Shown one piece after another: positions 45,771 to 55,019 of a stretch of 64,000 nucleotides of DNA (its first letter is position 1; the number at the start of each line of letters is the position of its first letter). The DNA comes from VXPQ01 sp965223485 (GTDB taxonomy: Bacteria; Bacteroidota; Rhodothermia; Rhodothermales; VXPQ01). The notes under the pieces are model-generated. The model searched no databases and was not told the origin of the DNA. It saw only the letters and a program-made list of their open reading frames with translations. A program made the position numbers and the translations under genes. Where the stretch lies: assembly GCA_965223485.1 (NCBI GenBank), contig OZ244993.1:558001-622000 (forward strand), in the 5' to 3' direction.

Positions 45771-46085
45771 CTATTTCTGATAGTTCCGGCTTGTGGAGCG
45801 CAGCCGCGCTTTGTATTTCCGGAGCCGGCGACGCAGTGCCTTCGCACATTCGTCGAGCGCTTCCTCGTGGGTGGCGCCGTCGCTCGCAGCCGTGAGTGTC
45901 TGCTGATACACATTCACAATGACTTCAGCGGATTTGATCTTTTCCGGGTGGCCATTTTCCGAGAATACGACGCGTGCTTCTGTAATGCCGTCGTATACCC
46001 GTTCGAGTTTCGCCAGTCGGGCTTCGGCATATTCTCTGAGCGTTGAAGGAGCATCGAAATGGCGAGCCGTAATCTGTGTTTGCAT
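45771..46085 (-). CDS. hpf: ribosome hibernation promoting factor, short form
   Basis: 104 aa HPF/YfiA (RaiA) protein that binds the 30S decoding site and helps dimerise or silence ribosomes in stationary phase. Sequence: MQTQITARHFDAPSTLREYAEARLAKLERVYDGI ... RVVFSENGH ... HEEALDECAKALRRRLRKYK. The start at 46085 has AGAGGT just upstream; the additional in-frame residues upstream of it are not family-like. No long-HPF C-terminal domain. Upstream of the doxX-like gene on the same strand. Confidence 0.93.
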   Translation of the reverse strand: MQTQITARHFDAPSTLREYAEARLAKLERVYDGITEARVVFSENGHPEKIKSAEVIVNVYQQTLTAASDGATHEEALDECAKALRRRLRKYKARLRSTSRNYQK

Positions 46086-46212
46086 AGGATACCTCTTTAC
46101 GTCGAACAACCTTACGATACAGCGCAGACGCGCTCCCTTCGTATTACGGAATAGGTGCGAAATTATCAACGGATACGGTGGTAAAACAGAAGATTCCTGC
46201 CGATCATGACGG

Positions 46213-46674
46213 TTAATGTCCCGTTGTGCGCAGGTAACGGTCTTCGAGCGCGCGCATTTTTGCTTTCGCTGCCGGGGTTTTGTCGAGATAGCCGATCAGG
46301 TGCAGGAGGCCGTGGATCGCATAGCGCATGGCCTCTTCCTCTGCGTCCGCACCGAATTCGCGGCAACGTTCGCACGCCGTATCGAAATCAATGTAAATTT
46401 CCCCGTCCACGACCTGTTCCTTCGCTTCCTCTTTTGCGGGATGGTAGTCGAAGGCCAGTACGTCTGTAGGCTCGTCGCATGCCCGGTAGCGCCGGTGCAG
46501 GTCCTGCACCGCCTCGCGACCGGCTACCACCAGGACGAGGCGCCGGACCGTTATGCCCTCGGCAGACAGTACATGCGTCAGTACGCGGCGGAAACGATCT
46601 GCAGGGAGGCCGCAGGAAGGATGCTGCAACGCTACCGTGAAATCACCTCCCGGATCGGTCTTGCCCCCGTGCAT
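46213..46674 (-). CDS. ybeY: endoribonuclease YbeY / rRNA maturation factor
   Basis: 153 aa metal-dependent endoribonuclease in 16S 3' end maturation. The zinc motif appears as HGLLHLIGYLDKT: two His are present, the third position is Asp rather than His, a variant also familiar from Bacteroidota. DEPTDVLAFDY and GEIYIDFDTA are the other signatures. The start at 46674 overlaps the previous stop (TGATG). Confidence 0.9.
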   Translation of the reverse strand: MHGGKTDPGGDFTVALQHPSCGLPADRFRRVLTHVLSAEGITVRRLVLVVAGREAVQDLHRRYRACDEPTDVLAFDYHPAKEEAKEQVVDGEIYIDFDTACERCREFGADAEEEAMRYAIHGLLHLIGYLDKTPAAKAKMRALEDRYLRTTGH

Positions 46675-47129
46675 CAACGGAGGTCGTCGAAGAGCGTCTC
46701 GGTCATCGAGAGCGCAACACTGCTCATCACGAGTTCCGGGGCCAATTGCGTGAAGTCGGCGGAGAGCAGACGTTCGTCCACGTTCGAATACAGGGAGCAT
46801 CCTGCCTCCCGTTCGATCACGAGTCCGTGGGCGGTTCCTGCACGGCGTGCGAAAAAAAGGACTTCCCCCAGTTCCTCGCTGGCGATGAAGCCCGTGCATC
46901 CCTGGAGTTGCAGAAAAGAGCCGATAGCGTATACGGAGATGAGATTTTCGGCCTGATCGTCCCGTACATCCCTGGGCAGATCCAGTTCGGGCGTGATTTC
47001 CAGCGAGAGCCGCCGGCCGCTCGCTTTGTCCAGAAGTTCGTAGCGGACCAGCGCAGGTTCGTGCCGGGCCGGTACCCTCAGCACGCTGGCAATACGATCA
47101 AAGTCCTTGTCGGAAAATGCGAAGGGCAT
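46674..47129 (-). CDS. hypothetical protein
   Basis: 151 aa, probably cytosolic, with no recognised domain. Two-part composition: an N-terminal half rich in charged residues (DKDFDRIASVLRVPARHEPALVRYELLDKASGRRLSLEI) and a C-terminal half of alternating strands ending VMSSVALSMTETLFDDLR. Start at 47129 from the best-fitting ATG after the cold-shock gene. Coupled to ybeY by a 1-nt overlap, which suggests a role related to rRNA or translation. Confidence 0.6.
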   Translation of the reverse strand: MPFAFSDKDFDRIASVLRVPARHEPALVRYELLDKASGRRLSLEITPELDLPRDVRDDQAENLISVYAIGSFLQLQGCTGFIASEELGEVLFFARRAGTAHGLVIEREAGCSLYSNVDERLLSADFTQLAPELVMSSVALSMTETLFDDLR

Positions 47130-47187
47130 AACAGGGGCGCGCCTGCGAAAAACGAAGGATTGCTTGAGGAAAGGGCCGGATGGCGCC

Positions 47188-47484
47188 TCAGTACGTCTCC
47201 TCGGGATATTCCTCTGTTTCCGGGGGAACCTCGTCGTCTTCCGACACGGGGTCATCAAAATCTTCCACTTCTTCGTCGGGCACGACATTGACGGCGTGCA
47301 GCCCCTTGTCACCTTCCTCCAGATCGAACGTAACGGCTTGTTCCTTACGCAATGTTTTGAAACGTTCCTCCGTCTGAATCGAGGAGTAATGCACAAAAAT
47401 GTCCGCCTCCCCGTCGGGGTGCACGATGAAGCCGTAACCTCTTTTGGCGTCGAACCATTTTACGACGCTCCTGTGCGTGCTCAT
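47188..47484 (-). CDS. cold-shock domain protein with acidic tail
   Basis: 98 aa. A complete CSD (about 1-68): RNP1 KWFDAKRGYGFI and RNP2 DIFVHYSSI. After it, about 30 acidic residues (DEEVEDFDDPVSEDDEVPPETEEYPEE) form a tail that CspA-like proteins lack and that could weaken nucleic-acid binding. Start at 47484 chosen because the CSD begins there. Confidence 0.92.
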   Translation of the reverse strand: MSTHRSVVKWFDAKRGYGFIVHPDGEADIFVHYSSIQTEERFKTLRKEQAVTFDLEEGDKGLHAVNVVPDEEVEDFDDPVSEDDEVPPETEEYPEETY

Positions 47485-47701
47485 GACAATGCCTCTGAAA
47501 TTCGGGATCTTTTGGCGGCAGGCGGCCTGTTTAGCACGAGGTTTTCCATGGAGCCCGCACCGAATTTCTGGCAAAAATCCGGCATGTAATGAATATACAA
47601 GAAATAAATATACAGGCAAAGCCTTCTTCTGTCAAATTTTCACACTTCTGCGTGAAGAACAGCGCTCGGTCTTCCGATGGGTTCTCTTGCCCTCCGGCGG
47701 G

Positions 47702-50575
47702 CTATTCGCGGTTGGCCTCTTCTTCGAGCGATCGCTCGTATTCCTCGTTCATCCGCCGGTAATCTTCCACCGATCTCCTGATCGTGGAGTCCCCGAAAAT
47801 ATCCGCAAGGCGTCCACTGAGCGCCGACGCTGCGTCATAATCGCTCACCTGGAGATAAATGCCCCGAAGTACTTGCAGATACGATGCGGTAAGTTCCAGA
47901 TCGCGCTCCGTCTCCGCTTGTTCGAGGCGCCGTAAGACCAGCGGTTCGGCGCCCTTTGCAACATCAATGGCCTTGTCGACATACCCGGCTTCGAAATAGG
48001 CCCGCGCCAGCAACAGGTAAGATTGTTCGTCGCCGGGGATCGTATCGAACGGCACCTTCGCCATCAGGGTGTCGAGCAGTGCCGCTGCTTGCTCCGTTTC
48101 CCCGGCGAAGGCAAGCGATTGGGCGGTGTGGGCGAAAATATTGCGGTAGTTGTCCACCATACCGCGGATCGTCTCGTCGTAGTAGACATTCGGGTTGTTC
48201 AGGTTGCGAAACCGAAAATTCGACAGAATACGGGGCGCTACGGACGGTACGACCCGGCCGAAACGTTCCCCGTGCCGGATGGGCACGATCTTGAGTGCCT
48301 GTCCCTCAAGGTGGAAGAAATCCTGCAAGTCGAGTTGGCCGTCCGGGCTTACCGTCACGGCAAAGTACACCGGACGCTGCCACCCCTCCCGTGCATTCGT
48401 GGCCACGATGTCCAGCGAAGCCTGATCGGCGATATACAACATGCCGGTCTCGTTGTTGTAGGGCCGGCCTTCGAGTCGCCAGCGCATCGGGTTCATAATC
48501 AGGTTGGTGTCGGCGATCCCAGGCAAGAATACCTCGGATTCCGGTGCGAACCGGTCGGTATTCACCGGCAGTTCGATGTCCCGCGGAGTCCACGGAGCCA
48601 CGCCGATCCGGTCGATCATGTCGTCGGACATGGAGAGGGGAAGCGGCGACGATTCCCGCGACCACTGGTGCTTGAGCTGCCGGATGTACCAGGGGGTGTT
48701 GAGCAGCGACAGGTTGACGACGCGCACATCCGTCCGTTCACCCTCAACCTCCTGCAAATACCAGAGCGGAAACGTATCGTTGTCCCCATTAGTGAACAGG
48801 ATGGCTTCCTCCTCCAGCCCGTTCAGCATGTTCCAGGCGTAATCCGGCGCGACGTAATTGCCGGACCGGTCGTGCTCGAACCAGTTCTCCCGTACCATCC
48901 AGGCAGGCGCCGCAAGGAACAAGAGCGCCCCCAGCGCCAGCATGGCGCCGCGTACTTTCCGTTGGTCCCACATATCCTGGACAGCCTCGCGCAAGAAGTA
49001 CAGGATGCCTGTAACTCCCAAGCCGATCCACAGGGAGAATGCAAAAAAACTGGCCACATAGGCGTAGTCCCGCTCGCGGGGCTGCAACGGCGTCTGGTTC
49101 AGATACACGATGATTCCGACGCCCGTTACGAAGAATAGCGTAAACACGCTCAGCGCCCGGCGCCAGTCCCGGTTGAAGTGAAAGCCTGCGCCGATCAACC
49201 CCAGGAGCAATGGCAGCGCATAGTACACGTTCCGGGTAGCCCTTGTCGAGGGCGTTGTCATGAGGTAGTCGTTTGCCCCGATACGCTCATCGATAAACCC
49301 GAACCCAGTGGCCGGCGGCGCATCCTGCACATCGCTTGCTCTGCCCATGAATTGCCACAGGAAGTAGCGGATGTACATGTGCCCGATCTGATATTTCCGG
49401 AAGTATTCAGCGTCCGAATCGTACAGCGCGTAGGTGGGCAGGTGCGCCGGTTCCGGGGAGTACCTGCGGGGAAAGAATTTCTCGTTCGCAAAGTCGATGT
49501 TGCGGATCCGGTTGTCGAACGTGTACCCCTTCAGGAGCGGCAACGCGCCGTATTGTTCGCGTTTCAGGTAGGAAACGATCGCCTCGGTCGTTTCCGGGTC
49601 GTTCTCGTCGATGGGGGGATCTGCGGCGCTGCGGATGAAAATCAGCGCATAGCTCGAGTATCCGATGAGCACGACGGCAATGCCCAGGGCGACGAGGTTT
49701 GCCGTGGCCCACCTTTTTTTATTCGTGTACCATACGCCGAACGTCACGGCGGCGATCACGAACAGCATGAACAGGACAGGATTCCCCATTTGTTCGGCTA
49801 TGGTTGGCAGATACTGCACCACACCGGGGTACACAACCAGGAAAACGACTACGGCGGCGCATCCGGTCAACAGTATGCCGCGCCATCGTTGCCCCGTTCC
49901 CCAGGAAGGTTTGTCGATCTCCGTGAAATAAACGATCAGGGCAATAAAGAACACGGCAAGCAGATTGAGCAGATGCACCCCGATAGCAAGACCTACCAGG
50001 TAGGCGATGAGGACGAGGTACCGGTGAGCGTGCCGCCCCAGCGGGCGCTGTTCCCCGGCGAACGCTTCCTCCTCTTTGCGAGTCTCCTCGCTCCACTTCA
50101 TGACCAGCCAGACGGCAAGGGCCGTGAAGCACATCGACAGACCGTAGACCTCGGCCTCTATCGCATTGAACCAGAACGAATCCGTGGCGGCGAACGTGAT
50201 GGCCCCGATGACGCCGCCGGAAAGGGCCGCGATGCGGTGTTCCGGGGACGGGTCTTCCTGGCCTCTTTCCTGCACTTGCCACTCGCGCACGAGCCGGACA
50301 ATGATCAGGTGTGTGAGCAGCACCGTAACGGCGCTGGCGAGCACGGACACGAGATTTACGGAAAGGGCGACGTACGCGGTCGGCGCGAACATGGAGAAGA
50401 GGCGCCCGACGAGCATATAGAACGGCGCTCCGGGGGGATGGGATACCTCGAGCAGATTAGCGATGGCAATGAATTCGCCGGCATCCCAGAAAGAGGCTGT
50501 CGGCGCTACGGTGAGCCCGTACAGCACGAGGGCGAACAGAAAAACGGCGCCCGCAACGATTCTATGTGTGGTCAT
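47702..50575 (-). CDS. DUF2723-family (GT117) polytopic membrane protein
   Basis: 957 aa with about a dozen TM helices. Conserved DUF2723 start (YGLTVAPTASFWDAGEF, HPPGAPFYMLVGRLF) resembling protein O-mannosyltransferase-like GT-C enzymes, in which an acidic Asp/Glu (here DAGEF) is catalytic. A long periplasmic C-terminal part contains helical repeats (EQAALLDTLMAKVPFDTIPG; YFEAGYVDKAIDVAKGAEPLVL). Many Bacteroidota carry one; the glycan substrate is unknown. Confidence 0.85.
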   Translation of the reverse strand: MTTHRIVAGAVFLFALVLYGLTVAPTASFWDAGEFIAIANLLEVSHPPGAPFYMLVGRLFSMFAPTAYVALSVNLVSVLASAVTVLLTHLIIVRLVREWQVQERGQEDPSPEHRIAALSGGVIGAITFAATDSFWFNAIEAEVYGLSMCFTALAVWLVMKWSEETRKEEEAFAGEQRPLGRHAHRYLVLIAYLVGLAIGVHLLNLLAVFFIALIVYFTEIDKPSWGTGQRWRGILLTGCAAVVVFLVVYPGVVQYLPTIAEQMGNPVLFMLFVIAAVTFGVWYTNKKRWATANLVALGIAVVLIGYSSYALIFIRSAADPPIDENDPETTEAIVSYLKREQYGALPLLKGYTFDNRIRNIDFANEKFFPRRYSPEPAHLPTYALYDSDAEYFRKYQIGHMYIRYFLWQFMGRASDVQDAPPATGFGFIDERIGANDYLMTTPSTRATRNVYYALPLLLGLIGAGFHFNRDWRRALSVFTLFFVTGVGIIVYLNQTPLQPRERDYAYVASFFAFSLWIGLGVTGILYFLREAVQDMWDQRKVRGAMLALGALLFLAAPAWMVRENWFEHDRSGNYVAPDYAWNMLNGLEEEAILFTNGDNDTFPLWYLQEVEGERTDVRVVNLSLLNTPWYIRQLKHQWSRESSPLPLSMSDDMIDRIGVAPWTPRDIELPVNTDRFAPESEVFLPGIADTNLIMNPMRWRLEGRPYNNETGMLYIADQASLDIVATNAREGWQRPVYFAVTVSPDGQLDLQDFFHLEGQALKIVPIRHGERFGRVVPSVAPRILSNFRFRNLNNPNVYYDETIRGMVDNYRNIFAHTAQSLAFAGETEQAAALLDTLMAKVPFDTIPGDEQSYLLLARAYFEAGYVDKAIDVAKGAEPLVLRRLEQAETERDLELTASYLQVLRGIYLQVSDYDAASALSGRLADIFGDSTIRRSVEDYRRMNEEYERSLEEEANRE

Positions 50576-50874
50576 GGATGCATGGCATGTACAGGAAAAA
50601 CAATACCACTGCTAACGCCGACCGGTACCGGGCGTTTCACGGAGTGGGCGCGGGACAGAAAGGAGAGGTAGGCTTTGGCCGGTTTGAGGCGGCAGTTATC
50701 CGGAATTTCCAGACAATTGAATTGGCGTCTGTTGCACCAGCGTCGATATCCCCCTGCAAGTCCGCCACACTGTTCCACATTTCGGAACAAGATCCCAACC
50801 AGCCCCCTTAATACCCCGGGAATCGATCCATCATCCCGAACCGGCGCCGAGACCCCCAGCCCCCGCCAATTACT
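50576..50874. other. divergent intergenic region
   Basis: 299 bp between the DUF2723 start and the DUF1499 gene. Open frames here are short and not protein-like. I see no RNA gene or strong hairpin; both promoters must lie here, but none is clear. Confidence 0.5.
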
Positions 50875-51465
50875 ATGCCCGTAAAACTTGCGCCCTCTCT
50901 GGACGGGTCCGGTTGCGTTTGCAGCCGGGCGCCCTCCGATCCGCGCTGCGTTGCGTCTTTCGCTGTTCCGGGGGATCCGGCCGCCGAATTCCTACGGGTC
51001 AAAGACTGGGTATCCTCCTTGCGTCGTACCGTCGTCCTCACCGCCACGGACGAGTATGTGCACGCGACCTATCGGAGCAGACTGCTCTCGGACTGCCGGA
51101 CCCAGTTGGGCCTGGATCATCTCGAATTGCGTCTCTGTACAGAGCACGCTACGATCCACATCCGCTCGACTTCGAAGGTCACCTGTTATACAACGCTCGC
51201 TGTTTCAGGGGATCCGGCCGCCGAATTCCTGCGAGTCAAGGATGCGTTAACCTCCTCGTGGCGCACCACCACCCTCACTGCGACAGACGAGTACCTGCAC
51301 GTAGTCTGGATGGTAAGCCCGTGGATCCTGGACGACATCGAGTGCCGCCTGTACGCCGGGCATGCTATGATCCACATCCGCTCGACCTCGCAGGTTGGTT
51401 TCTACGACTTCGGAGTCAACCGGAAACGTTTACAGAAACTCCGCAGCAGACTTCAAAGCGAATAG
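50875..51465 (+). CDS. tandemly duplicated DUF1499 protein
   Basis: 196 aa formed by two copies of a DUF1499 domain. The second (about 108-196) ends with the full signature HIRSTSQVGFYDFGVNRKRLQKLR. The first (about 28-100) matches it (GDPAAEFLRVKD; LTATDEYVHATY; HATIHIRSTSKV) but has lost the GxxDxGxNRxR end. The repeat is also visible in DNA: GGGGATCCGGCCGCCGAATT recurs near 50972 and 51209. The 3' end overlaps the sulfotransferase gene tail-to-tail by 13 bp. Confidence 0.82.
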   Translation: MPVKLAPSLDGSGCVCSRAPSDPRCVASFAVPGDPAAEFLRVKDWVSSLRRTVVLTATDEYVHATYRSRLLSDCRTQLGLDHLELRLCTEHATIHIRSTSKVTCYTTLAVSGDPAAEFLRVKDALTSSWRTTTLTATDEYLHVVWMVSPWILDDIECRLYAGHAMIHIRSTSQVGFYDFGVNRKRLQKLRSRLQSE

Positions 51466-52493
51466 CCGAGGAGTTCAAGACCGGGACGGCATGCCTCGGT
51501 GATAGCGGCCTGTTCACTCGGGTCGAGTTGCGCGAATTTCGACGGCGTCGGCCGGGGAATGGTGGAGGCCTCACGAACCCAGTCATCGTCTTCCAGAGAC
51601 GGATCGATGAACCGGATGAGTCGCCGTATCTCGGCTTCCGGCGCCGCTTGCATGTCTTCGAACTTGAGATTCAGGAGGCGATCAGGCGGCAGATCGCCCA
51701 CCATATGATCTCCCAGCTCGATCAGTGCGCTCCAGAGCGCCGCAAAACCAGGAAGCGTGAGTTTGTCGAACGGCAAGTCCTCAGGCCTGGTGACCATGCG
51801 GGACAAAGGCTCCATATAGGGATTGATGGCCTCCCAAAGCCTCCTTCTGTACAGCAACGCCATGGCGTCAAAGCCGCCGAATTGCATCTTTTGCAAGGTC
51901 GCCAGGATCAGACGGAAGAGATAATGGCGACTCATGGAGATGGTTGTCTCACGCCCGTCGCGGTACACATGGATCACCCGCATTTCAGGAAATGCACGCA
52001 GCAGCCTGGAAGCATACAACAGCGATCCGCCCGAGCGTTCGACCCATACGCTCCGGTCAAACCGTTCGCACAGCCATCCGAAAAGATGCCGTAAATGATC
52101 GGCGGGCGACTGCCTGGGTTGTCCCCGAACTACCGGTTCGAGCTCGTCGAACAGCGCCTCATGCTTATCCGTGATATGGGGAAGCGCGGCGCACATAATC
52201 GGCGGTACATCGCTTGGCGTGAAGCGGGCATCCGGAGAACCGAACGGATAGATCAACTCCGGAACAGGCTCCCGCAGCATGAGACGGGTCCTGTGCTGTT
52301 GCTTACTGAAGCGATCCCACATCCAGTCGCCGGTGGGGCGCCGCGGGCGAAACGTACCTATCCCGATGTAGCTGTAAAACTCGGAAAGACTGAGAACGCG
52401 CGGGTGCCGGTTCAGAATGTTCGACACCATCGTCGATCCGCACCGTCCGGTACTCAGAACCAGGACAGGCGGAATAGGCACGGGCTTTACCAT
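51453..52493 (-). CDS. sulfotransferase family protein
   Basis: 346 aa PAPS-dependent sulfotransferase fold. The 5'-phosphosulfate loop is LSTGRCGSTMVSNIL (about 13-27) and the 3'-phosphate segment is HVYRDGRETTISMSRH (about 175-190, Arg and Ser of the usual R...S pair). The rest is helical, similar to hydroxyl-acceptor sulfotransferases. It starts inside the end of the oxygenase gene (7-nt overlap), so the two genes are cotranscribed and may act in one pathway. Acceptor unknown. Confidence 0.85.
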   Translation of the reverse strand: MVKPVPIPPVLVLSTGRCGSTMVSNILNRHPRVLSLSEFYSYIGIGTFRPRRPTGDWMWDRFSKQQHRTRLMLREPVPELIYPFGSPDARFTPSDVPPIMCAALPHITDKHEALFDELEPVVRGQPRQSPADHLRHLFGWLCERFDRSVWVERSGGSLLYASRLLRAFPEMRVIHVYRDGRETTISMSRHYLFRLILATLQKMQFGGFDAMALLYRRRLWEAINPYMEPLSRMVTRPEDLPFDKLTLPGFAALWSALIELGDHMVGDLPPDRLLNLKFEDMQAAPEAEIRRLIRFIDPSLEDDDWVREASTIPRPTPSKFAQLDPSEQAAITEACRPGLELLGYSL

Positions 52494-53695
52494 GGCGTCG
52501 CCATATTCGCTTGCAAGTGATCAGGCAACCGGTACCTGAGATCATCGAGCATCGACGCCTCCAGCAAAAAGACAAAATTATTGCCCCGCCACTTCTGAGC
52601 GATGTTTGGAGCCAACTTGTGAGACATGGCGTGAACCTGGCGCAATACACGCATCCGCCGCAGGAGTCCCCTGGTGTCGCATTTCGGGAATTGGAGCTGG
52701 TCTGCGAGATCGTCGCCAAGCAATGCCCTGGAGACCCGGTAGGTGCGGGCCAAAAAGGCCTGGTGCTCTGTGAGATCGGTTTTGCCTCCAATCTTGGGTA
52801 ACGCATTGACCAGGGCATTTGCAATAACGATCGACTCATCGCCAGGCGGCGGTTCGCACGAACTGCCGATCCGATGCAGTTCATGGGTTTTTTCCTCGTC
52901 GCCCTCGAACAGAAAAAGCTCGGGCGTACCGATCAGCCAGGAAGCGTAACGCCAGGCATGCATGTAGCCGTAACGCATCTCTTCGTCCATTTCGGCTCCG
53001 AGTCTCTGCGCCTGTCGCAGCGTGGTCGCGGAGAAATTGGCGGACGCGAGCGCCATGTGCGCAGCGCTAAGCGGCGTACCGTAAACCTCTTCGTCCCAGT
53101 TACCCTGGTCGCGAATCAGCCGTCTGAGTTGCGCATGCACCAGTCTGATACGCACGGACAGTTTCCAGCCGTCTCCCTGGCGATCAAGGGCGCCCGGCAA
53201 CATGATCTCAATAAAATGCCGAGTGTTCTGCCGGACTCGCCGCGGACCAAAACCACTCATGGTCCGCCCCGAAGCATAGAACGCCTTGGCTATCATGGTG
53301 GACGCATTCTGCAAGGTGGCCACGAAAAAAGCCGGAATAAACAAATCCGAATAGCTATGGAAAGCCCGGTAACCCCCTCTCAGGATAGCCGGATCGAACC
53401 ACTCGGGCAGCGTTTCAAGCGAATCGAAGAAATCGTGCAGCAACCGGGGCGCCTCAGCCAGAACCCCTGTATCCTGCTGCATGCCGGCCTTGATGAACCG
53501 GTTTACTTCCCCCGGTGAAAATGGGGTCAAAGAATCTATGACCGCATCGGCCAGTGGATCGCCGAGGCGCGTATGCTTGATGTATTGCTCGACAAGATCC
53601 GGATTGAGTGCGTACGCACAGTCGTACCCGCCCTCATAAGCGGATGGTATCTTTATGCCATTCCGTACGGCTGAACCAAGCATACTCACGCTCAT
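52487..53695 (-). CDS. MpaB/rubber-oxygenase-like (DUF2236) protein
   Basis: 402 aa. Heme-b oxygenase fold of the DUF2236/Lcp/MpaB group: RGGYRAFHSYSDLFIPAFFVATLQNA, RFIEIMLP-type helix, and KLSVRIRLVHAQLRRLI, which contains the family's conserved basic/His segment (candidate heme ligand His in VHAQLR). Relatives cleave C=C bonds in isoprenoid chains (rubber, mycophenolic acid side chain). The pairing with a sulfotransferase suggests modification of a lipid. No signal peptide. Confidence 0.8.
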   Translation of the reverse strand: MSVSMLGSAVRNGIKIPSAYEGGYDCAYALNPDLVEQYIKHTRLGDPLADAVIDSLTPFSPGEVNRFIKAGMQQDTGVLAEAPRLLHDFFDSLETLPEWFDPAILRGGYRAFHSYSDLFIPAFFVATLQNASTMIAKAFYASGRTMSGFGPRRVRQNTRHFIEIMLPGALDRQGDGWKLSVRIRLVHAQLRRLIRDQGNWDEEVYGTPLSAAHMALASANFSATTLRQAQRLGAEMDEEMRYGYMHAWRYASWLIGTPELFLFEGDEEKTHELHRIGSSCEPPPGDESIVIANALVNALPKIGGKTDLTEHQAFLARTYRVSRALLGDDLADQLQFPKCDTRGLLRRMRVLRQVHAMSHKLAPNIAQKWRGNNFVFLLEASMLDDLRYRLPDHLQANMATPW

Positions 53696-53877
53696 GGAAA
53701 AGCGGGGACAAGGATCACGGCATATACAAAACGCTGGCGCCTCCGGCTATATCGCACAAGGCAGCGATTCGAAGGATATCGTTCGCAGTGGATTTCCCCG
53801 TGGTACAGACTAAGCATTGTACCTGTCCCCGGCCAAACAATCAAGACGATTTATGGCGCATCAGACACAGGAGGTCA

Positions 53878-54648
53878 CTATACTCCGGCCCGCCCGGACT
53901 GCTCCGCCAGCCATGCGGCGTAGCTCTCCGCGGTGTGCACCGTGAAGTAGCCGCGCATCCGATAGTGACCCACGCCACAGAGCTGCGCACAGGCGATTTC
54001 CCAGTCGCCCGTGCGGATGGGCGTGAAATAAAGTGGAATGGACAACCCGGGAATGGCATCCTGCTTGACCCGCATTTCGGTCAGGGTGAAACTGTGAATC
54101 ACATCCTTGGACGTGAGGTGCACGATCACCGGCTTGTCCACGGGTACATGCAACTCGTTGACGGTCACGATGTCGTCTGCACCCGCCGGATCGTCCGGCT
54201 GTAAACCGATCGGGTTGGTTTGCAGGTCCAGCAGATGAATGTCCCGCTGCCCGAACACGCCATCAGGCCCCGGGTAATGGATGTTCCAGGCGAACTGCTC
54301 GGCGATCACATGTACGACGGTGGATTCCTCCTCGGACGGGTAGTTCGCCTCCGCGCGGAGCGCGCCCCAGGTCGGAATCGCAAACGCGAAAAGCAGCACC
54401 AGTTCCGCTACGATCACACCCACTTCCTGGTAGGTAGAAAAGTGCGACGTAGTCCCGTAGTAGTTGGCTTTCGGATTTCTGGAAGCCCGGAACCGGTACA
54501 ACGTGTAGAGAAAGAAAGGCGCCCAGATGAGGAAAAGCACCAGCATCAGCCAGTGCACCAACCCCATCATGGCGTCGATTTCCGCACTGTGCGCTGACGC
54601 TGCCTCGGGCATCCCGAGATAATTCGTGAGGTCAAGCCACTTTAACAT
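53878..54648 (-). CDS. coxB: cytochrome c oxidase subunit II
   Basis: 256 aa. Two TM helices (VHWLMLVLFLIWAPFFLYTLY; VGVIVAELVLLFAFAIPTWG) precede the cupredoxin CuA domain; the binuclear CuA ligands are His in KDVIHSFTL and CAQLCGVGHYRM (two Cys, His, Met). No C-terminal cytochrome c domain, unlike caa3 oxidases, and no lipobox. It is the last gene in the operon, whereas subunit II usually comes first. Confidence 0.93.
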   Translation of the reverse strand: MLKWLDLTNYLGMPEAASAHSAEIDAMMGLVHWLMLVLFLIWAPFFLYTLYRFRASRNPKANYYGTTSHFSTYQEVGVIVAELVLLFAFAIPTWGALRAEANYPSEEESTVVHVIAEQFAWNIHYPGPDGVFGQRDIHLLDLQTNPIGLQPDDPAGADDIVTVNELHVPVDKPVIVHLTSKDVIHSFTLTEMRVKQDAIPGLSIPLYFTPIRTGDWEIACAQLCGVGHYRMRGYFTVHTAESYAAWLAEQSGRAGV

Positions 54649-54713
54649 GTGAATTGCCGGGCGGATTGATTGACATTCATGGTATGATTCGCTGTACTGT
54701 CACACGAACCGTT

Positions 54714-55019
54714 TCATCGAGTGAAATCCTGCTTCACAGGGCGTAACTCGCCCTCGTCCGTCATGACGGCCTCGCCCCGGGCAAGCAACCGGGCCCGGCG
54801 ACGCATACGAAGAAAAAACGCCCCGACGCCCCCACCGACGAAACCCGTCACCCCAACGAGGAGCAACATGGCCATGCTGATGCCTTGCGTCGTCGGATTT
54901 GCTGCGGCGTTGGCGCCCCAGCACATCTCACAGGCAGCGGCCGTATGAGGAAGCAGGACCAACCACGCCAAGCTGAACACAGCGGCGGAAACAGCGATAC
55001 GACGGACGGTGCGCGTCAT
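54714..55019 (-). CDS. small membrane protein in the cytochrome oxidase operon
   Basis: 101 aa. Signal-peptide-like N-terminus (RRIAVSAAVFSLAWLVLLPHTAAA), a CxxC pair right after it (ACEMCWGAN), then a TM helix (MAMLLLVGVTGFVGGGVGAFFL) and a basic tail. The CxxC could bind copper or act in thiol redox during CuA assembly; I do not recognise the family. ATG 55019 overlaps the previous stop by 4 bp (ATGA). The in-frame sequence upstream of it is not plausible. Confidence 0.72.
   Translation of the reverse strand: MTRTVRRIAVSAAVFSLAWLVLLPHTAAACEMCWGANAAANPTTQGISMAMLLLVGVTGFVGGGVGAFFLRMRRRARLLARGEAVMTDEGELRPVKQDFTR

Noticed and set aside
49178..50671. 497-codon plus-strand frame opposite the DUF2723 gene
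   Set aside because: Composition is Arg/Gly/His-rich with no domain, and it spans the start of the real gene.
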